Below are positions 5,826 through 13,725 of a DNA stretch of 53,438 nt, in pieces (positions within the stretch are counted from its first letter, which is position 1; every line of letters begins with the position of its first letter). A program made the translations under genes and the position numbers. Source of the DNA: Ectopseudomonas mendocina (lineage in GTDB: Bacteria > Pseudomonadota > Gammaproteobacteria > Pseudomonadales > Pseudomonadaceae); NCBI RefSeq assembly GCF_007049795.1, contig NZ_SCFY01000029.1:1-53438 (forward strand). The letters are read 5' to 3'. The notes below the pieces were generated by a model, which saw only the letters and a list, made by a program, of their open reading frames with translations, searched no databases and was not told where the DNA came from.

Positions 5826-7121
5826 ATGGCGCCATTTGTTCGAATCGTTGTAGCGCTGGTGCTTTTGGGTTGGGGGCAATTAGCATTCTCTGAAACGCTT
5901 GCTTATTACTATGCAAGTGGTAACGGTGTATCGAAGCCTTTCTACCAGACGCCTGGGCGCTATTCACATGGTCGTTCTGCATGCGATGCGTTGGCAGCAC
6001 ACTGGGGTTATACGATATCCACCACGGGCAGCGGCTATCAGAATGGTTTTTGTTCTATCATTCATTCTGGTGGTCAGCTTTGGCATATTGGTCAGTACTA
6101 TCGAGTTGAAGAAGAGTGCGAGCACGGCATAGATACTGCTTCGCGTACGTGCTTGCCTCCGTCCTCGGAGCCTTCACCCGATCCAGAGCCAAGCGCCTGT
6201 GCAAGCAAGTCAGGCAATAGCTTCGGCTTCTTCGCTCCGGTTCCAGGTGGTGGCGCTTCCCTGCCTGGAGAGTACGTCTGTGACAGCGGCTGCCGCGCCA
6301 CCTGGAGTGGTGAGTGTGGCGCCAACAGCGAAGGCGCTTCCGCCTGCTGGGGGCTAGCTGTTTATACCGGTGGCGAGTGTCAGACCGGAGATGCTCCAAC
6401 CGGCATCGGCCAGCCTCCGGTTGATCCCACCGACCCGCCAGACCCTACTGACCCTTCCAACAACTGCGGCCCTGGCCATAGCTGGTCAGGCACCACCTGC
6501 GTCCCTACTGATCCGACCGACCCAACAGATCCGACTGATCCAACCGACCCCACTGAACCCGGCGACGGTGATGGCGGTGACGATGGCGACACTGGCGGGG
6601 GTAACAACGGTGGCGGTAATGATGGTGATGGCTCCGGCGATGGGGATGGAAGCGGAGATGGCGACGGTGATGGAAACGGTGGCAACGGCGACGGTGAAGG
6701 CACTGATGACGAAGGCGACGACAAGGAATCTTCCGTCTCGGGCGAAAGCTGCACCTCCGATCTCGTCTGCGAGGGTGACGTAATCCAGTGCGCGATCCTG
6801 CGCAAGAACAAAGAGCAGGTCTGCCAGTGGAAGTACGACAGCGAAGTCAAAGCGCAGATCGAATCCACCTTGAGCGGCCCCGAGTATCAGCTTGAAGAGC
6901 ACGACATTGCCGTCAGCGGCCTATTCAGCGAGGCCGTAAACAAAGGCCGCTGGCTGCCTCAATCCTGTCCGGCACCGCAAACCTTCACCGTCATGGGGCG
7001 TAGCTACTCGTTTAGCTGGGAACCCGCCTGCCGCTTTGCCCTGGCCATCGGCCCGCTGATTGTCGCCCTGGCCTCGATCTTCTTCGCCGTCACCATTTCA
7101 CGCGGAATCAAGGGGTCTTGA
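5826..7121 (+). CDS. coaA: Adsorption protein pIII-like (CoaA)
   Basis: A 431-residue protein. Start chosen at ATG 5826 because it yields a proper signal peptide (MAPFVRIVVALVLLGWGQLA, cleavage near FSE). Domains: Cys-containing N-terminal domains (about 23-195), a low-complexity linker of PTD repeats (about 200-246), a Gly/Asp/Asn-rich stretch (about 246-295), a C-terminal domain with several Cys (about 300-400) and a final membrane helix (IGPLIVALASIFFAVTI) before a short basic tail. This is the tip protein that binds the host pilus and co-receptor and ends assembly. The repeat linker is a natural place for length variation. Confidence 0.8.
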   Translation: MAPFVRIVVALVLLGWGQLAFSETLAYYYASGNGVSKPFYQTPGRYSHGRSACDALAAHWGYTISTTGSGYQNGFCSIIHSGGQLWHIGQYYRVEEECEHGIDTASRTCLPPSSEPSPDPEPSACASKSGNSFGFFAPVPGGGASLPGEYVCDSGCRATWSGECGANSEGASACWGLAVYTGGECQTGDAPTGIGQPPVDPTDPPDPTDPSNNCGPGHSWSGTTCVPTDPTDPTDPTDPTDPTEPGDGDGGDDGDTGGGNNGGGNDGDGSGDGDGSGDGDGDGNGGNGDGEGTDDEGDDKESSVSGESCTSDLVCEGDVIQCAILRKNKEQVCQWKYDSEVKAQIESTLSGPEYQLEEHDIAVSGLFSEAVNKGRWLPQSCPAPQTFTVMGRSYSFSWEPACRFALAIGPLIVALASIFFAVTISRGIKGS

Positions 7122-7122
7122 T

Positions 7123-7440
7123 ATGCCACTACTACCACTGCTCGCCACCTTCCTCGGCTCCATCGTCGCCGGCCTTGCCTTCAGGGTGTTGGCGTCGCTT
7201 GGCTTTGCCTACGTCGCCTATGTCGGTATCGGCCAGTTGATCGACACCATCGACGGCTATATCAAAGGCCTGTTCGGTGCGATCCCGCCACCAGTCGCCG
7301 CCATCCTCGGTATGGCCAAGGTCGATGTTGCGATCAACATCATCATTGCCGCCGTGATCGCTCGACTGATGCTCGCCGGTATGGATCGTGTTACCGGCAC
7401 CATCACCGGTCTCGCCCTGCTCAACAAGGCTGGTGGCTGA
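7123..7440 (+). CDS. pVI-like minor coat/assembly membrane protein (DUF2523 type)
   Basis: A 105-residue, highly hydrophobic protein with about three membrane segments: the N-terminal ATFLGSIVAGLAFRVLA, a middle one around LGFAYVAYVGIGQLI, and a C-terminal one near INIIIAAVIARLML. The size, hydrophobicity and place between pIII-like and Zot genes match the DUF2523 family. It starts one base after the pIII stop and its stop overlaps the Zot ATG. Confidence 0.75.
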   Translation: MPLLPLLATFLGSIVAGLAFRVLASLGFAYVAYVGIGQLIDTIDGYIKGLFGAIPPPVAAILGMAKVDVAINIIIAAVIARLMLAGMDRVTGTITGLALLNKAGG

Positions 7441-8600
7441 TGTTCGTCCTGCGCACGGGTCTGCAGGGCAACGGCAAGACTCTCAACACCATCAAGGAAG
7501 TGGATGCCAAAGCCGCGAAGGAAGGCCGCCCGGTCTACTACCACAACATCCGTGGCTTCAACCCGAACGCTGAAGTGCTGGAAGCGGTTTGGCAGGAATT
7601 CGACGATCCGCAGAAGTGGCACGAGTTGCCGCAGAACGCGATGATCGTCATCGACGAAGCGCAGACGTTCTTCCGCGTTCGTCCTGCCGGCTCGGCTGTC
7701 CCGGCCTATGCCAGCGCCTTGGAGACCATGCGCCATCGCGGCCATGAACTGCACTGCATCACCCAGAATCCCGGCCTGATCGATACCCACTTCCGCAAGC
7801 TGTGTAACTCGCATATCCACTACGTGCGGGGCCACAAAGGCCAGATCATCAAGCGTTGGGAGTTCGAACGCGTAAACATGGAAGTCGAGAAGAAGAACGA
7901 CTTCAGCGAAGGCCAGGCTACTCGCATTTTGCTCGATAAGAAGTACTTCGGCGTCTATCAGTCCGTGGCTGAAGGCTCTGAACATCACATGAAGTTCAAA
8001 CCGCCTCGGGCATTGTTCGTCCTGATCATCTGCGTCCTGGGCATCGGCTATTTCGGCTACGGCATCTATGAGCGGCGCATTGCACCGCCCAAGCCGGAAC
8101 CTGAACCAGTAGCAGACGTGCGCGTCACCACACCAGCAGGCACGGCCGTAACCCAACAACCACCCCAGGAAGGCCGGCAAACGCTGTCGACAGAGGATTA
8201 CGTCGCCTTACGGGTGCCACGCATTCCAGACGTTCCCAGCTCGGCGCCGATCTATGACGAAGTCACCCGCCCCGTGACCTATCCGCAGCTGTCATGCGTG
8301 TACACCTCCGACCTGGGCATGGTGGCCAAGAATCACAAGCGACTCGCTGTGGGTCATCGGGATGGCAAGGTCTACGGCTGTCGCTGCAATACCCAGCAGG
8401 GCACCCGAGCGGTGGTGTCCTTCGAAGCCTGCATGGCCTACGTCGATGAAGGGGCTTTTGATCATGCCAGGCCTGATCGGCTGGCAGTTGATGGGCAGTT
8501 TCAGCAGCCAGCAACACACCCCCAGATGCAGCAGTCACTTGGCTTTAACCGCTCTGGTTCAGTGGGCGGCATTCAGAACGTCAGAGGGCGCTTTCAGTGA
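7440..8600 (+). CDS. zot: Zot/pI-family assembly ATPase
   Basis: A 386-residue protein. It carries a Walker A motif GLQGNGKT (residues 7-14), a Walker B-like MIVIDEAQTFF (about 69-79), and a membrane segment around 188-208 (ALFVLIICVLGIGYFGYGIY), with a periplasmic C-terminal part rich in Pro and containing paired Cys. The cytoplasmic ATPase and single membrane span are the hallmarks of filamentous phage pI, which drives virion extrusion through the inner membrane. It is the most reliable inovirus marker. The start overlaps the stop of the pVI-like gene. Confidence 0.9.
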   Translation: MFVLRTGLQGNGKTLNTIKEVDAKAAKEGRPVYYHNIRGFNPNAEVLEAVWQEFDDPQKWHELPQNAMIVIDEAQTFFRVRPAGSAVPAYASALETMRHRGHELHCITQNPGLIDTHFRKLCNSHIHYVRGHKGQIIKRWEFERVNMEVEKKNDFSEGQATRILLDKKYFGVYQSVAEGSEHHMKFKPPRALFVLIICVLGIGYFGYGIYERRIAPPKPEPEPVADVRVTTPAGTAVTQQPPQEGRQTLSTEDYVALRVPRIPDVPSSAPIYDEVTRPVTYPQLSCVYTSDLGMVAKNHKRLAVGHRDGKVYGCRCNTQQGTRAVVSFEACMAYVDEGAFDHARPDRLAVDGQFQQPATHPQMQQSLGFNRSGSVGGIQNVRGRFQ

Positions 8601-8639
8601 TCGCTGTTCGCATCCGCTATCTGCCTAGCCTGCATGAGC

Positions 8640-8727
8640 GGGACGCCCAGCGCGGCGGTGTAGTTGCGCGTGAGGCACGAGCGCGCGTGTGCGCCGCCGC
8701 GCCGCTGACGTCCCTGTAGCACGTCAG
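8640..8727. other. Large hairpin cluster, candidate phage replication origin or packaging signal
   Basis: Between zot and rep, GGGACG (8640-8645) pairs with CGTCCC (8709-8714), and nested inside GCGCGGCGG (8650-8658) pairs with CCGCCGCGC (8694-8702). An overlapping perfect repeat, CTGACGT (8705-8711) with ACGTCAG (8721-8727), would form a competing hairpin. There is no T-tract, so it is not a normal terminator. Position next to the initiator gene suggests an origin or packaging hairpin. No nick-site consensus was verified. Confidence 0.5.
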
Positions 8728-8777
8728 ATAAACCAAGGTTAAACGTGTCAATTCGGCACTATTTGGAGCATTAGAAA

Positions 8778-10055
8778 ATGGCAGTTAAAGACCAACTCCG
8801 CGTTGATCGTGAGTTCAAGAAAACCCCGACCGGTAGGCTGTTTTTCGACAGCATGACCGCTCGGATAACTGACCTTTCCAACGTCCGAATCCTGGCTTGC
8901 AGCGTCGATACCGTCCGCCAGCTGTATCGCGGCCTGATCCGCCCGGAAATCATGTGTCTCTTCGACAAGCCCGGCACCATCGTCGATTTCGCTGGCCAGC
9001 GTTGGCACTCGGGTCGTGTCAGCAAGGATTCTGGCTACCAGTACAAGCTGCAGAATGCTGACCTGGGCATCATCCTGCTGGTGAAGAACTTCAACGCCAA
9101 AATTGAGAACATCGGGCCACACCTGAAAATCGAAGTGTCACCCCATGCCATCGACCAGTTCTGCCCCGAGCGCCTGCAGGAGCGCCTGGATTACTACGCC
9201 GGCCACGTGCTGACCAACATCGAACGCAACCAATGCGCGGTTCACCTCGCGCTAGACCTGCAAGGATGGCAACCGCCTGCTGATCTGGTCGCCCGTATGC
9301 ACTGCCGCGCACGTGCTGCCCGTGACATTTCCGGCATCAAGGAAATCCAGTGGACCCTGGAGTCTGCCACCTACGGCAAAGGCCAGTCCTACCTGTTCGG
9401 CTCAGCGGGTGGCGTCCAGCTCGGTATCTACAACAAGACAGAACAGGCCCGCTCCATCGACAAGCTCGATTACTGGGAAAACGTCTGGAGACGTCGCGAT
9501 AGCTTCGATGAAGCTGACCCGGACAACTACAACCCGGAACAAGACGTCTGGCGTGTCGAGCTGCGTTACCACCACTCAGTCATCCAACAATTCGCCTCCG
9601 GCTCGTTCGATCTGCAGACCGGCCAGACCATCGAAACCAACAGCTATGCCGCTTTCGCACCGCACCTAGACGGCCTGTGGCGCTATGGCCTGCGCCAATT
9701 CAAGCTGCTGGCTCGCCCTGGTTGCTTTGAGCCCATTTGGACGCTGATCCGTGACGATGTGCGCGTCGATCTGCCGGTCGATTCCCTGGTGGATGAAACC
9801 GAGTACAAGCGTCAATACAAGACCTCGCGGGGCTTCTCGGGCAAGAACGTCGAGTTATTCCTGGGAAACTTCGTCAGCCTGCTGGCACGGGAGCGAGTGG
9901 GCGCTAGAAAGGCTTTCTATCGGCTCAAGGATTGGGAGTGCTGGCCGGTGATCCGCGACCACTATGCCGCCAAAGGCATGGATGAAGACGGGCTGTACAA
10001 GCACATCAAAGGCATCCTTGAAGAACGGCATGTGCGTTGGGGGCGTGCTGTCTGA
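8778..10055 (+). CDS. Filamentous phage replication initiator (gpII/X-like)
   Basis: A 425-residue protein behind TTTGGAGCATT. Size, position between zot and integrase, and the overall sequence (for example MHCRARAARDISGIKEIQWT, then YLFGSAGGVQLGIYNKTEQA) fit the phage/plasmid replication protein family found in Pf-like phages, which nicks the replicative form to start rolling-circle replication. The catalytic tyrosine was not pinned down by eye. Its stop overlaps the integrase ATG (TGATG), so the two are probably coupled. The candidate origin lies just upstream. Confidence 0.75.
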   Translation: MAVKDQLRVDREFKKTPTGRLFFDSMTARITDLSNVRILACSVDTVRQLYRGLIRPEIMCLFDKPGTIVDFAGQRWHSGRVSKDSGYQYKLQNADLGIILLVKNFNAKIENIGPHLKIEVSPHAIDQFCPERLQERLDYYAGHVLTNIERNQCAVHLALDLQGWQPPADLVARMHCRARAARDISGIKEIQWTLESATYGKGQSYLFGSAGGVQLGIYNKTEQARSIDKLDYWENVWRRRDSFDEADPDNYNPEQDVWRVELRYHHSVIQQFASGSFDLQTGQTIETNSYAAFAPHLDGLWRYGLRQFKLLARPGCFEPIWTLIRDDVRVDLPVDSLVDETEYKRQYKTSRGFSGKNVELFLGNFVSLLARERVGARKAFYRLKDWECWPVIRDHYAAKGMDEDGLYKHIKGILEERHVRWGRAV

Positions 10056-11062
10056 TGGCAATAGAGCAACTGCCTGACGGACGCTGGAAAGTCGACGTTG
10101 AACCCATCAAGGGCCGTCGCTTCCGCAAGACCTTCAAGACCAAGGGTGAAGCCCAGCGCTTTGAAGCGACCTGCAGGGCCAATTGCATCGACTCGCCAGC
10201 CTGGACGCCCAAGCCGAAAGATCGTCGCCGCCTATCTGAACTCTGCACCCGCTATCACGAACTTCATGGCCATGCCCTGGCTGATGGTGCCGCGATCCTC
10301 CGCACCCTGCAGAACCTGGCCAAAGACCTGGGCGACCCCATCGCAGTCAAGCTCACCGGCAACGCCTTCTGCGAAACACGCAGCGAGCTGCTCAAGGCAG
10401 GCATTCAAGGCAAGACCATGAACAACCGGCTCGGCTACCTGAAAGCCCTGTTCAACGAGCTGCACCGCCTGGGCGATATCGACTACCCGAACCCGCTGGC
10501 CAACGTCCGCCCGCTACGCCTGCAGGAACGCCCTATTTCCTTCCTCTCGACCTGCCAGATAGCCGAACTGCTCGAGGCCCTGGATGACCGCACGACCAGC
10601 CCAGGAATCGGCCTGATCGCTCGCGTCTGCCTGAGTACGGGTGCCAGGTGGGGAGAAGCCCAGGCGCTGACACCTGAGCGAGTGCGAAACGGCATGGTGA
10701 CCTTTGCCAATACCAAGTCGAAGCGAACCCGGTCGATTCCTATCGATAGAGAGCTGGAAAAGGCCCTGCAGATCTACTTCAAGCGTCACGGCCTGTTCAC
10801 CAACTGCATGCTGACCTTTAGCCGTGTACTGGATAAGACCTCGATCAAGCTCCCGGCCGGCCAGGCCACGCACGTACTGCGCCACACCTTTGCCAGTCAC
10901 TTCGTCATGCGAGGCGGGAACATCCTGACGCTGCAGAAAATCCTTGGGCATACGTCGCTGGCGATGACCATGCGCTATGCGCACCTGTCGCCGGACCATC
11001 TGCAGGATGCTTTGACCTTGAATCCGCTTTTCGACACTTCTTCGACACCTGCCGAAAGCTGA
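10055..11062 (+). CDS. int: Phage tyrosine recombinase/integrase
   Basis: A 335-residue protein from ATG 10055, which overlaps the rep stop; a TTG start 18 bases earlier is less likely. The N-terminal SAM-like part is followed by a catalytic domain with Arg in LSTGARWGEAQAL (about residue 189), HVLRHTFASHF (about 271-281), LGHTSLAMTMRYAHL with the nucleophilic Tyr (about 307). It should catalyse integration at the adjacent tRNA-Ser(GGA) gene, whose 3' end is only about 55 bp away. Pf4-type phages have the same rep-int order but use a different tRNA. Confidence 0.88.
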   Translation: MAIEQLPDGRWKVDVEPIKGRRFRKTFKTKGEAQRFEATCRANCIDSPAWTPKPKDRRRLSELCTRYHELHGHALADGAAILRTLQNLAKDLGDPIAVKLTGNAFCETRSELLKAGIQGKTMNNRLGYLKALFNELHRLGDIDYPNPLANVRPLRLQERPISFLSTCQIAELLEALDDRTTSPGIGLIARVCLSTGARWGEAQALTPERVRNGMVTFANTKSKRTRSIPIDRELEKALQIYFKRHGLFTNCMLTFSRVLDKTSIKLPAGQATHVLRHTFASHFVMRGGNILTLQKILGHTSLAMTMRYAHLSPDHLQDALTLNPLFDTSSTPAES

Positions 11063-11067
11063 AAAGC

Positions 11068-11103
11068 AAAAAGCCCCGAAAACTTGTTAGCTTTCAGGGC
11101 TTT
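11068..11103 (-). terminator. Terminator downstream of tRNA-Ser
   Basis: Read leftward, AAAGCCC … GGGCTTTTT forms a stem with an internal AT-rich part and ends in a T-tract. It would end the tRNA transcript and could also stop rightward integrase transcription, where the sequence after the stem is only weakly T-rich. Confidence 0.6.
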
Positions 11104-11117
11104 AGGTATTGCGAAAG

Positions 11118-11207
11118 TGGCGGTGAAGAAGAGATTCGAACTCTTGATACGGTTTCCCGTATACACACTTTCCAGGCGTGCTCCTTCAACCGCTCGGACA
11201 CTTCACC
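11118..11207 (-). tRNA. tRNA-Ser(GGA)
   Basis: A 90-nt gene on the minus strand. The acceptor arms GGTGAAG and CTTCACC pair, followed by G and an encoded CCA. The anticodon loop reads CTGGAAAG (anticodon GGA), a long variable arm (TACGGGAAACCGTA hairpin) is typical of serine tRNA, and GTTCGAATC is the T-loop. It is the integration target of the adjacent prophage and remains complete. Confidence 0.92.
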
Positions 11208-11244
11208 GGATCTCGATTGGCTGTGCAGCCCGTCGAGGTGCGCT

Positions 11245-11273
11245 AATGTAGTCGAATGTTTTCCCGATGGCAA
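11245..11273 (-). promoter_or_regulatory. tRNA-Ser promoter
   Basis: On the minus strand TTGCCA and TACATT are separated by 17 bases, a good sigma-70 pair about 38 bases upstream of the mature tRNA 5' end. Confidence 0.55.
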
Positions 11274-11297
11274 ATTTTTTTTAAAGGATTCATGCGC

Positions 11298-11516
11298 TTA
11301 AGAGCGCAGCGGGTTTTCCTCGTGCGTCTCGCCGGGCTGCTCGTCGAAGCGAATGTGGCCGAACAGCAGAAAACCCAGGGACATGAACAAGCCCAGGCCG
11401 AATAGCAGCAGCACGCCGGATGGGCTGCGCAGGTAGAGGCTTTCGCTGAGCACGACCGAGGCCAGCAGCAGGCCGATCACGGCAAGCATATAAAGGATGG
11501 AATAGAGGGTGTTCAT
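11298..11516 (-). CDS. Small two-helix membrane protein of unknown function
   Basis: A 72-residue leftward protein. The start at ATG 11516 is supported by AAGGAGCTGCCC just upstream; a longer frame to 11579 lacks this. Two membrane helices are evident, near residues 4-24 (ILYMLAVIGLLLASVVL) and 33-52 (GVLLLFGLGLFMSLGFLLFG), with a charged C-terminal tail (EQPGETHEE). It sits just outside the prophage next to the tRNA gene. No family recognised. Confidence 0.6.
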   Translation of the reverse strand: MNTLYSILYMLAVIGLLLASVVLSESLYLRSPSGVLLLFGLGLFMSLGFLLFGHIRFDEQPGETHEENPLRS

Positions 11517-11702
11517 GGGCAGCTCCTTCGGTTCGCTGCTCACGTTAAGGGCCTGGCTTTGCGTTCGACCAATTGCCATCCGGCATTGCCGCGATAGGCA
11601 AAAGCACTGACCAACCAGTCAGCCGCGGCGCTTTACCAGAGCGCTGCGGCTGAGTACCTTCTGCCCACATTCGCCCCCAAGGCTCTAACAAGGAAAACCG
11701 CC

Positions 11703-12392
11703 ATGAGCGACCTGATCAGCTACCAACTCGACGACGGCATCGCCACCCTCACCCTGAGCAATGGCAAGGTCAACGCCATCTCGCCTGACGTGATCGCTGC
11801 GTTCAATGCCGCCCTCGACCGCGCCGAGCAGGATCGCGCCATCGTCATCATCACCGGCCAGCCGGGCATTCTTTCCGGCGGCTATGACCTGAAGGTGATG
11901 ACCTCGGGCCCCCAGAATGCAATCAACCTGGTCGCTGCTGGCTCTACCCTGGCGCGGCGCATGCTCGCTCACCCCTACCCGATCATCGTCGCCTGCGCTG
12001 GTCATGCCGTGGCCAAGGGTGCGTTCATCCTGCTGTCGGCCGATTACCGTATCGGCGTGGAAGGTCCGTTCAATATCGGTCTGAATGAAGTGCAGATCGG
12101 CATGACCATGCACCACGTCGGTATCGAGCTGGCTCGTGATCGCCTGCGCAAGTCGGCATTCCACCGTTCGGTGATCAATGGCGAGATGTTCGACCCGGCT
12201 GGCGCGGTAGATGCTGGCTTCCTGGACAAGGTGGTGCCGGCCGAGCAACTGCAGGCTACCGCTCAGGCGGTGGCGCAGCAGATGAAGAAGATCAACATGA
12301 CCGCGCACAAGAACACCAAGCTGAAGGTGCGCAAGGCGCTGCTGGAAACCCTCGATGCCGCCATCGAGATGGACAAGCAGCATCTGCTGTAA
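11703..12392 (+). CDS. Crotonase-family enoyl-CoA hydratase/isomerase
   Basis: A 229-residue protein of the crotonase superfamily. The core includes GQPGILSGGYDLKVM, where family members hold an oxyanion-hole residue, and GHAVAKGAFILLSADYRIG with the second oxyanion loop. The typical acid/base glutamates are less clear; NEVQIGMTMHHVGIE covers that region. It probably acts on an acyl-CoA thioester in fatty-acid or related breakdown, but the substrate cannot be read. ATG 11703 follows AACAAGGAAAACCGCC. It is a single gene ended by a strong terminator. Confidence 0.8.
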   Translation: MSDLISYQLDDGIATLTLSNGKVNAISPDVIAAFNAALDRAEQDRAIVIITGQPGILSGGYDLKVMTSGPQNAINLVAAGSTLARRMLAHPYPIIVACAGHAVAKGAFILLSADYRIGVEGPFNIGLNEVQIGMTMHHVGIELARDRLRKSAFHRSVINGEMFDPAGAVDAGFLDKVVPAEQLQATAQAVAQQMKKINMTAHKNTKLKVRKALLETLDAAIEMDKQHLL

Positions 12393-12413
12393 GCACTCGG
12401 CAACCCCTAAATG

Positions 12414-12450
12414 AAAAGCGCCGCTTCCGTTAAGGTCGCGGCGCTTTTTT
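12414..12450 (+). terminator. Terminator of crotonase-family gene
   Basis: AAAGCGCCGC, a 13-base loop, GCGGCGCTTT and a run of six T. Confidence 0.85.
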
Positions 12451-12493
12451 CTTTACGCGTCTAGCCAGTTAAACCGCCGGCGCACCCAACGGA

Positions 12494-12886
12494 TTAGCCG
12501 GAGTAGTCCAAGGCCGTCCAGGCTCGGCTCAGGCCTTGCGCGAGCACGCAGCCGGGCTTGCTCAGTTGCTCGTTGAAAGCGGCCGGCAACAGCGTGGTTT
12601 CACCTTCTGCAGCACCATGGCGTTCGGTGAGCCATTGCAGCTTGCCGCAGTTGGGCGTTTCGATCACATAACTGGCAGCTATGTTGGAGTGATGGCTGGG
12701 CAGTCGAATCACGTCGAGCACCGTGCCCACCTCCTCGACACGCTGGCCATCGGAGACCAGTACGGCCCAGGCCTGTTCGCCCTCGATCACCAGATAGGCA
12801 CCGTTGGCTTGGGGTCGTTCGACCTGGGGCTGAGCGCAGCCGTACAGGAAGACCGATAGCACAATCGTCATCAGCATCTGTTGCAT
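12494..12886 (-). CDS. Putative small lipoprotein
   Basis: A 130-residue leftward protein. ATG 12886 has GAGGAGAATTGGCA upstream; a TTG two codons earlier is less likely. The N-terminus MQQMLMTIVLSVFLYGCAQP ends in a lipobox (LYGC), so the mature form should be lipidated and membrane-attached in the periplasm. The rest is an unrecognised about 110-residue domain with two further cysteines (TPNCGKLQW and KPGCVLAQG) that could pair. Divergent from the gene at 13034. Confidence 0.65.
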   Translation of the reverse strand: MQQMLMTIVLSVFLYGCAQPQVERPQANGAYLVIEGEQAWAVLVSDGQRVEEVGTVLDVIRLPSHHSNIAASYVIETPNCGKLQWLTERHGAAEGETTLLPAAFNEQLSKPGCVLAQGLSRAWTALDYSG

Positions 12887-13033
12887 TGCCAATTCTCCTC
12901 TCGCAAGGCGCCCGTTTTGCGGGCGGATAGGTCTGCAGTGGCCTTACTATTCACTAACACTGTTTATTTGTACAGTGCTTTTGAATTAGGCTTGGCATCA
13001 CAGGTAAATGATCGATTGCACAGGAGCGCCATC

Positions 13034-13348
13034 ATGCTGGACGTACTGCAGCTGAAACACCGAGTGAACCGAATGCCGCTGGAGCGGGTGCGCGAGATGG
13101 TCGAGGAACTGCAGCTCGAGGGCATCGTCACCGAGAGCCGCACTCCCTTCAATCGTCAGCACTTAAATACCTGCTTCGCCGAGATCGAGGCGCTGCTGCA
13201 GCGCGCTGGCTACCATCGGCAACTGGATGTGGTCGGTTACCAGGGGCTGGCCTATGCGCTGTTCGATCCGGCTCGCTGGGAAGCCGTCGAAGTGTTGCGC
13301 TGGCTGCGCGACTTCGTCGAGGAGGCGCGCGTTCAACCAGCCTCCTGA
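13034..13348 (+). CDS. Unknown small cytoplasmic protein
   Basis: A 104-residue protein with CAGGAGCGCC before ATG 13034. It is helical and charged, with MLDVLQLKHRVNRMPLERVR at the start and EVLRWLRDFVEE near the end, and no signal, membrane segment or cysteine motif beyond a single Cys. No family recognised. It stands alone between the lipoprotein gene and the nitrate uptake operon, with no obvious link to either. Confidence 0.6.
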   Translation: MLDVLQLKHRVNRMPLERVREMVEELQLEGIVTESRTPFNRQHLNTCFAEIEALLQRAGYHRQLDVVGYQGLAYALFDPARWEAVEVLRWLRDFVEEARVQPAS

Positions 13349-13563
13349 CGACCCAAAAAGGCTCAGCGGTGCCCGCTCATGCACGGCAATGGCTCAGAAA
13401 CATGCAGGGCGAGCCGAGCGTGGGCTGGCTCCCAGATTGTATAAACAACTTCATAAAGCATCTGTAACTTATTGATTGTTATTATTTAAGAATTGACAGG
13501 CCAGCATCTTTATTGCGCCTGTCAGGCGCCGAATACCCGTGCTCGGCCGTCGTATACAAAAGC
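13349..13563. other. AT-rich upstream region of the nitrate uptake operon
   Basis: No gene is seen. GCGCCTG-T-CAGGCGC (13515-13529) is a perfect 7-bp palindrome about 35 bp upstream of the sigma-54 promoter and could be a regulator site. The stretch around 13440-13500 is AT-rich, as often found where an enhancer-bound activator loops to the promoter. Identity of the binding protein is not shown. Confidence 0.4.
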
Positions 13564-13579
13564 TGGCAAGCCCTTTGCT
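13564..13579 (+). promoter_or_regulatory. Sigma-54 (-24/-12) promoter of the nrt operon
   Basis: TGGCAAGCCCTTTGCT matches the TGGCAC-N5-TTGCW consensus at all but one base, with correct GG/GC spacing. Transcription would begin near 13590, just upstream of the leader hairpins. This implies nitrogen control through NtrC, by analogy with known nitrate-assimilation operons. Confidence 0.75.
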
Positions 13580-13607
13580 ATGTCCCTGTCAATCATCCTG
13601 TGTAGCA

Positions 13608-13697
13608 CGCCAACGGTGGCGGGCCGAGGATCACGGACAACGGCGTCCGTCAGGTCACCTTCCTCTCATCGAGGTGGCCTGGCGTACGCCGTTTTTT
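13608..13697 (+). promoter_or_regulatory. NasT (ANTAR) antitermination leader of the nrt operon
   Basis: Two hairpins with six-base loops occur in series. P1 is CGCC-AACGGT-GGCG (13608-13621) and P2 is ACGGAC-AACGGC-GTCCGT (13633-13650). Both loops have A at position 1 and G at position 4, the ANTAR hexaloop rule. The 5' arm of a terminator (AACGGCG at 13639 pairing with CGCCGTT at 13687-13693, then a T-run) overlaps P2, so binding of NasT would block termination. The first gene starts 29 bases later. Confidence 0.88.
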
Positions 13698-13725
13698 GTT
13701 TATGCGCCTGACAAGGATTAGATTC

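Larger units (their letters stand above)
97..11121. mobile_element. Pf-like filamentous (inovirus) prophage at tRNA-Ser(GGA), left end outside window
   Basis: The rightward genes follow the Pf order: regulators, SSB, coat genes, pIII-like, pVI-like, Zot, replication initiator, integrase. The integrase abuts the 3' end of tRNA-Ser, so attR is expected around 11118-11160. No second copy of the tRNA 3' end was found up to base 97, so attL lies further left, beyond the IS insertion. The leftward AT-rich genes between the IS and the repressor are treated as prophage cargo; whether they all belong to the phage is uncertain. Confidence 0.8.

Noticed and set aside
6480..6720. PTD and Gly/Asp repeat DNA as a possible minisatellite separate from a gene
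   Set aside because: The repeats keep the reading frame of the pIII-like protein and correspond to the flexible linker expected there.
8597..8719. A 40-codon GTG-started frame overlapping the Zot stop
   Set aside because: Arg/Ala-rich, coincides with the hairpin cluster that better explains the sequence.
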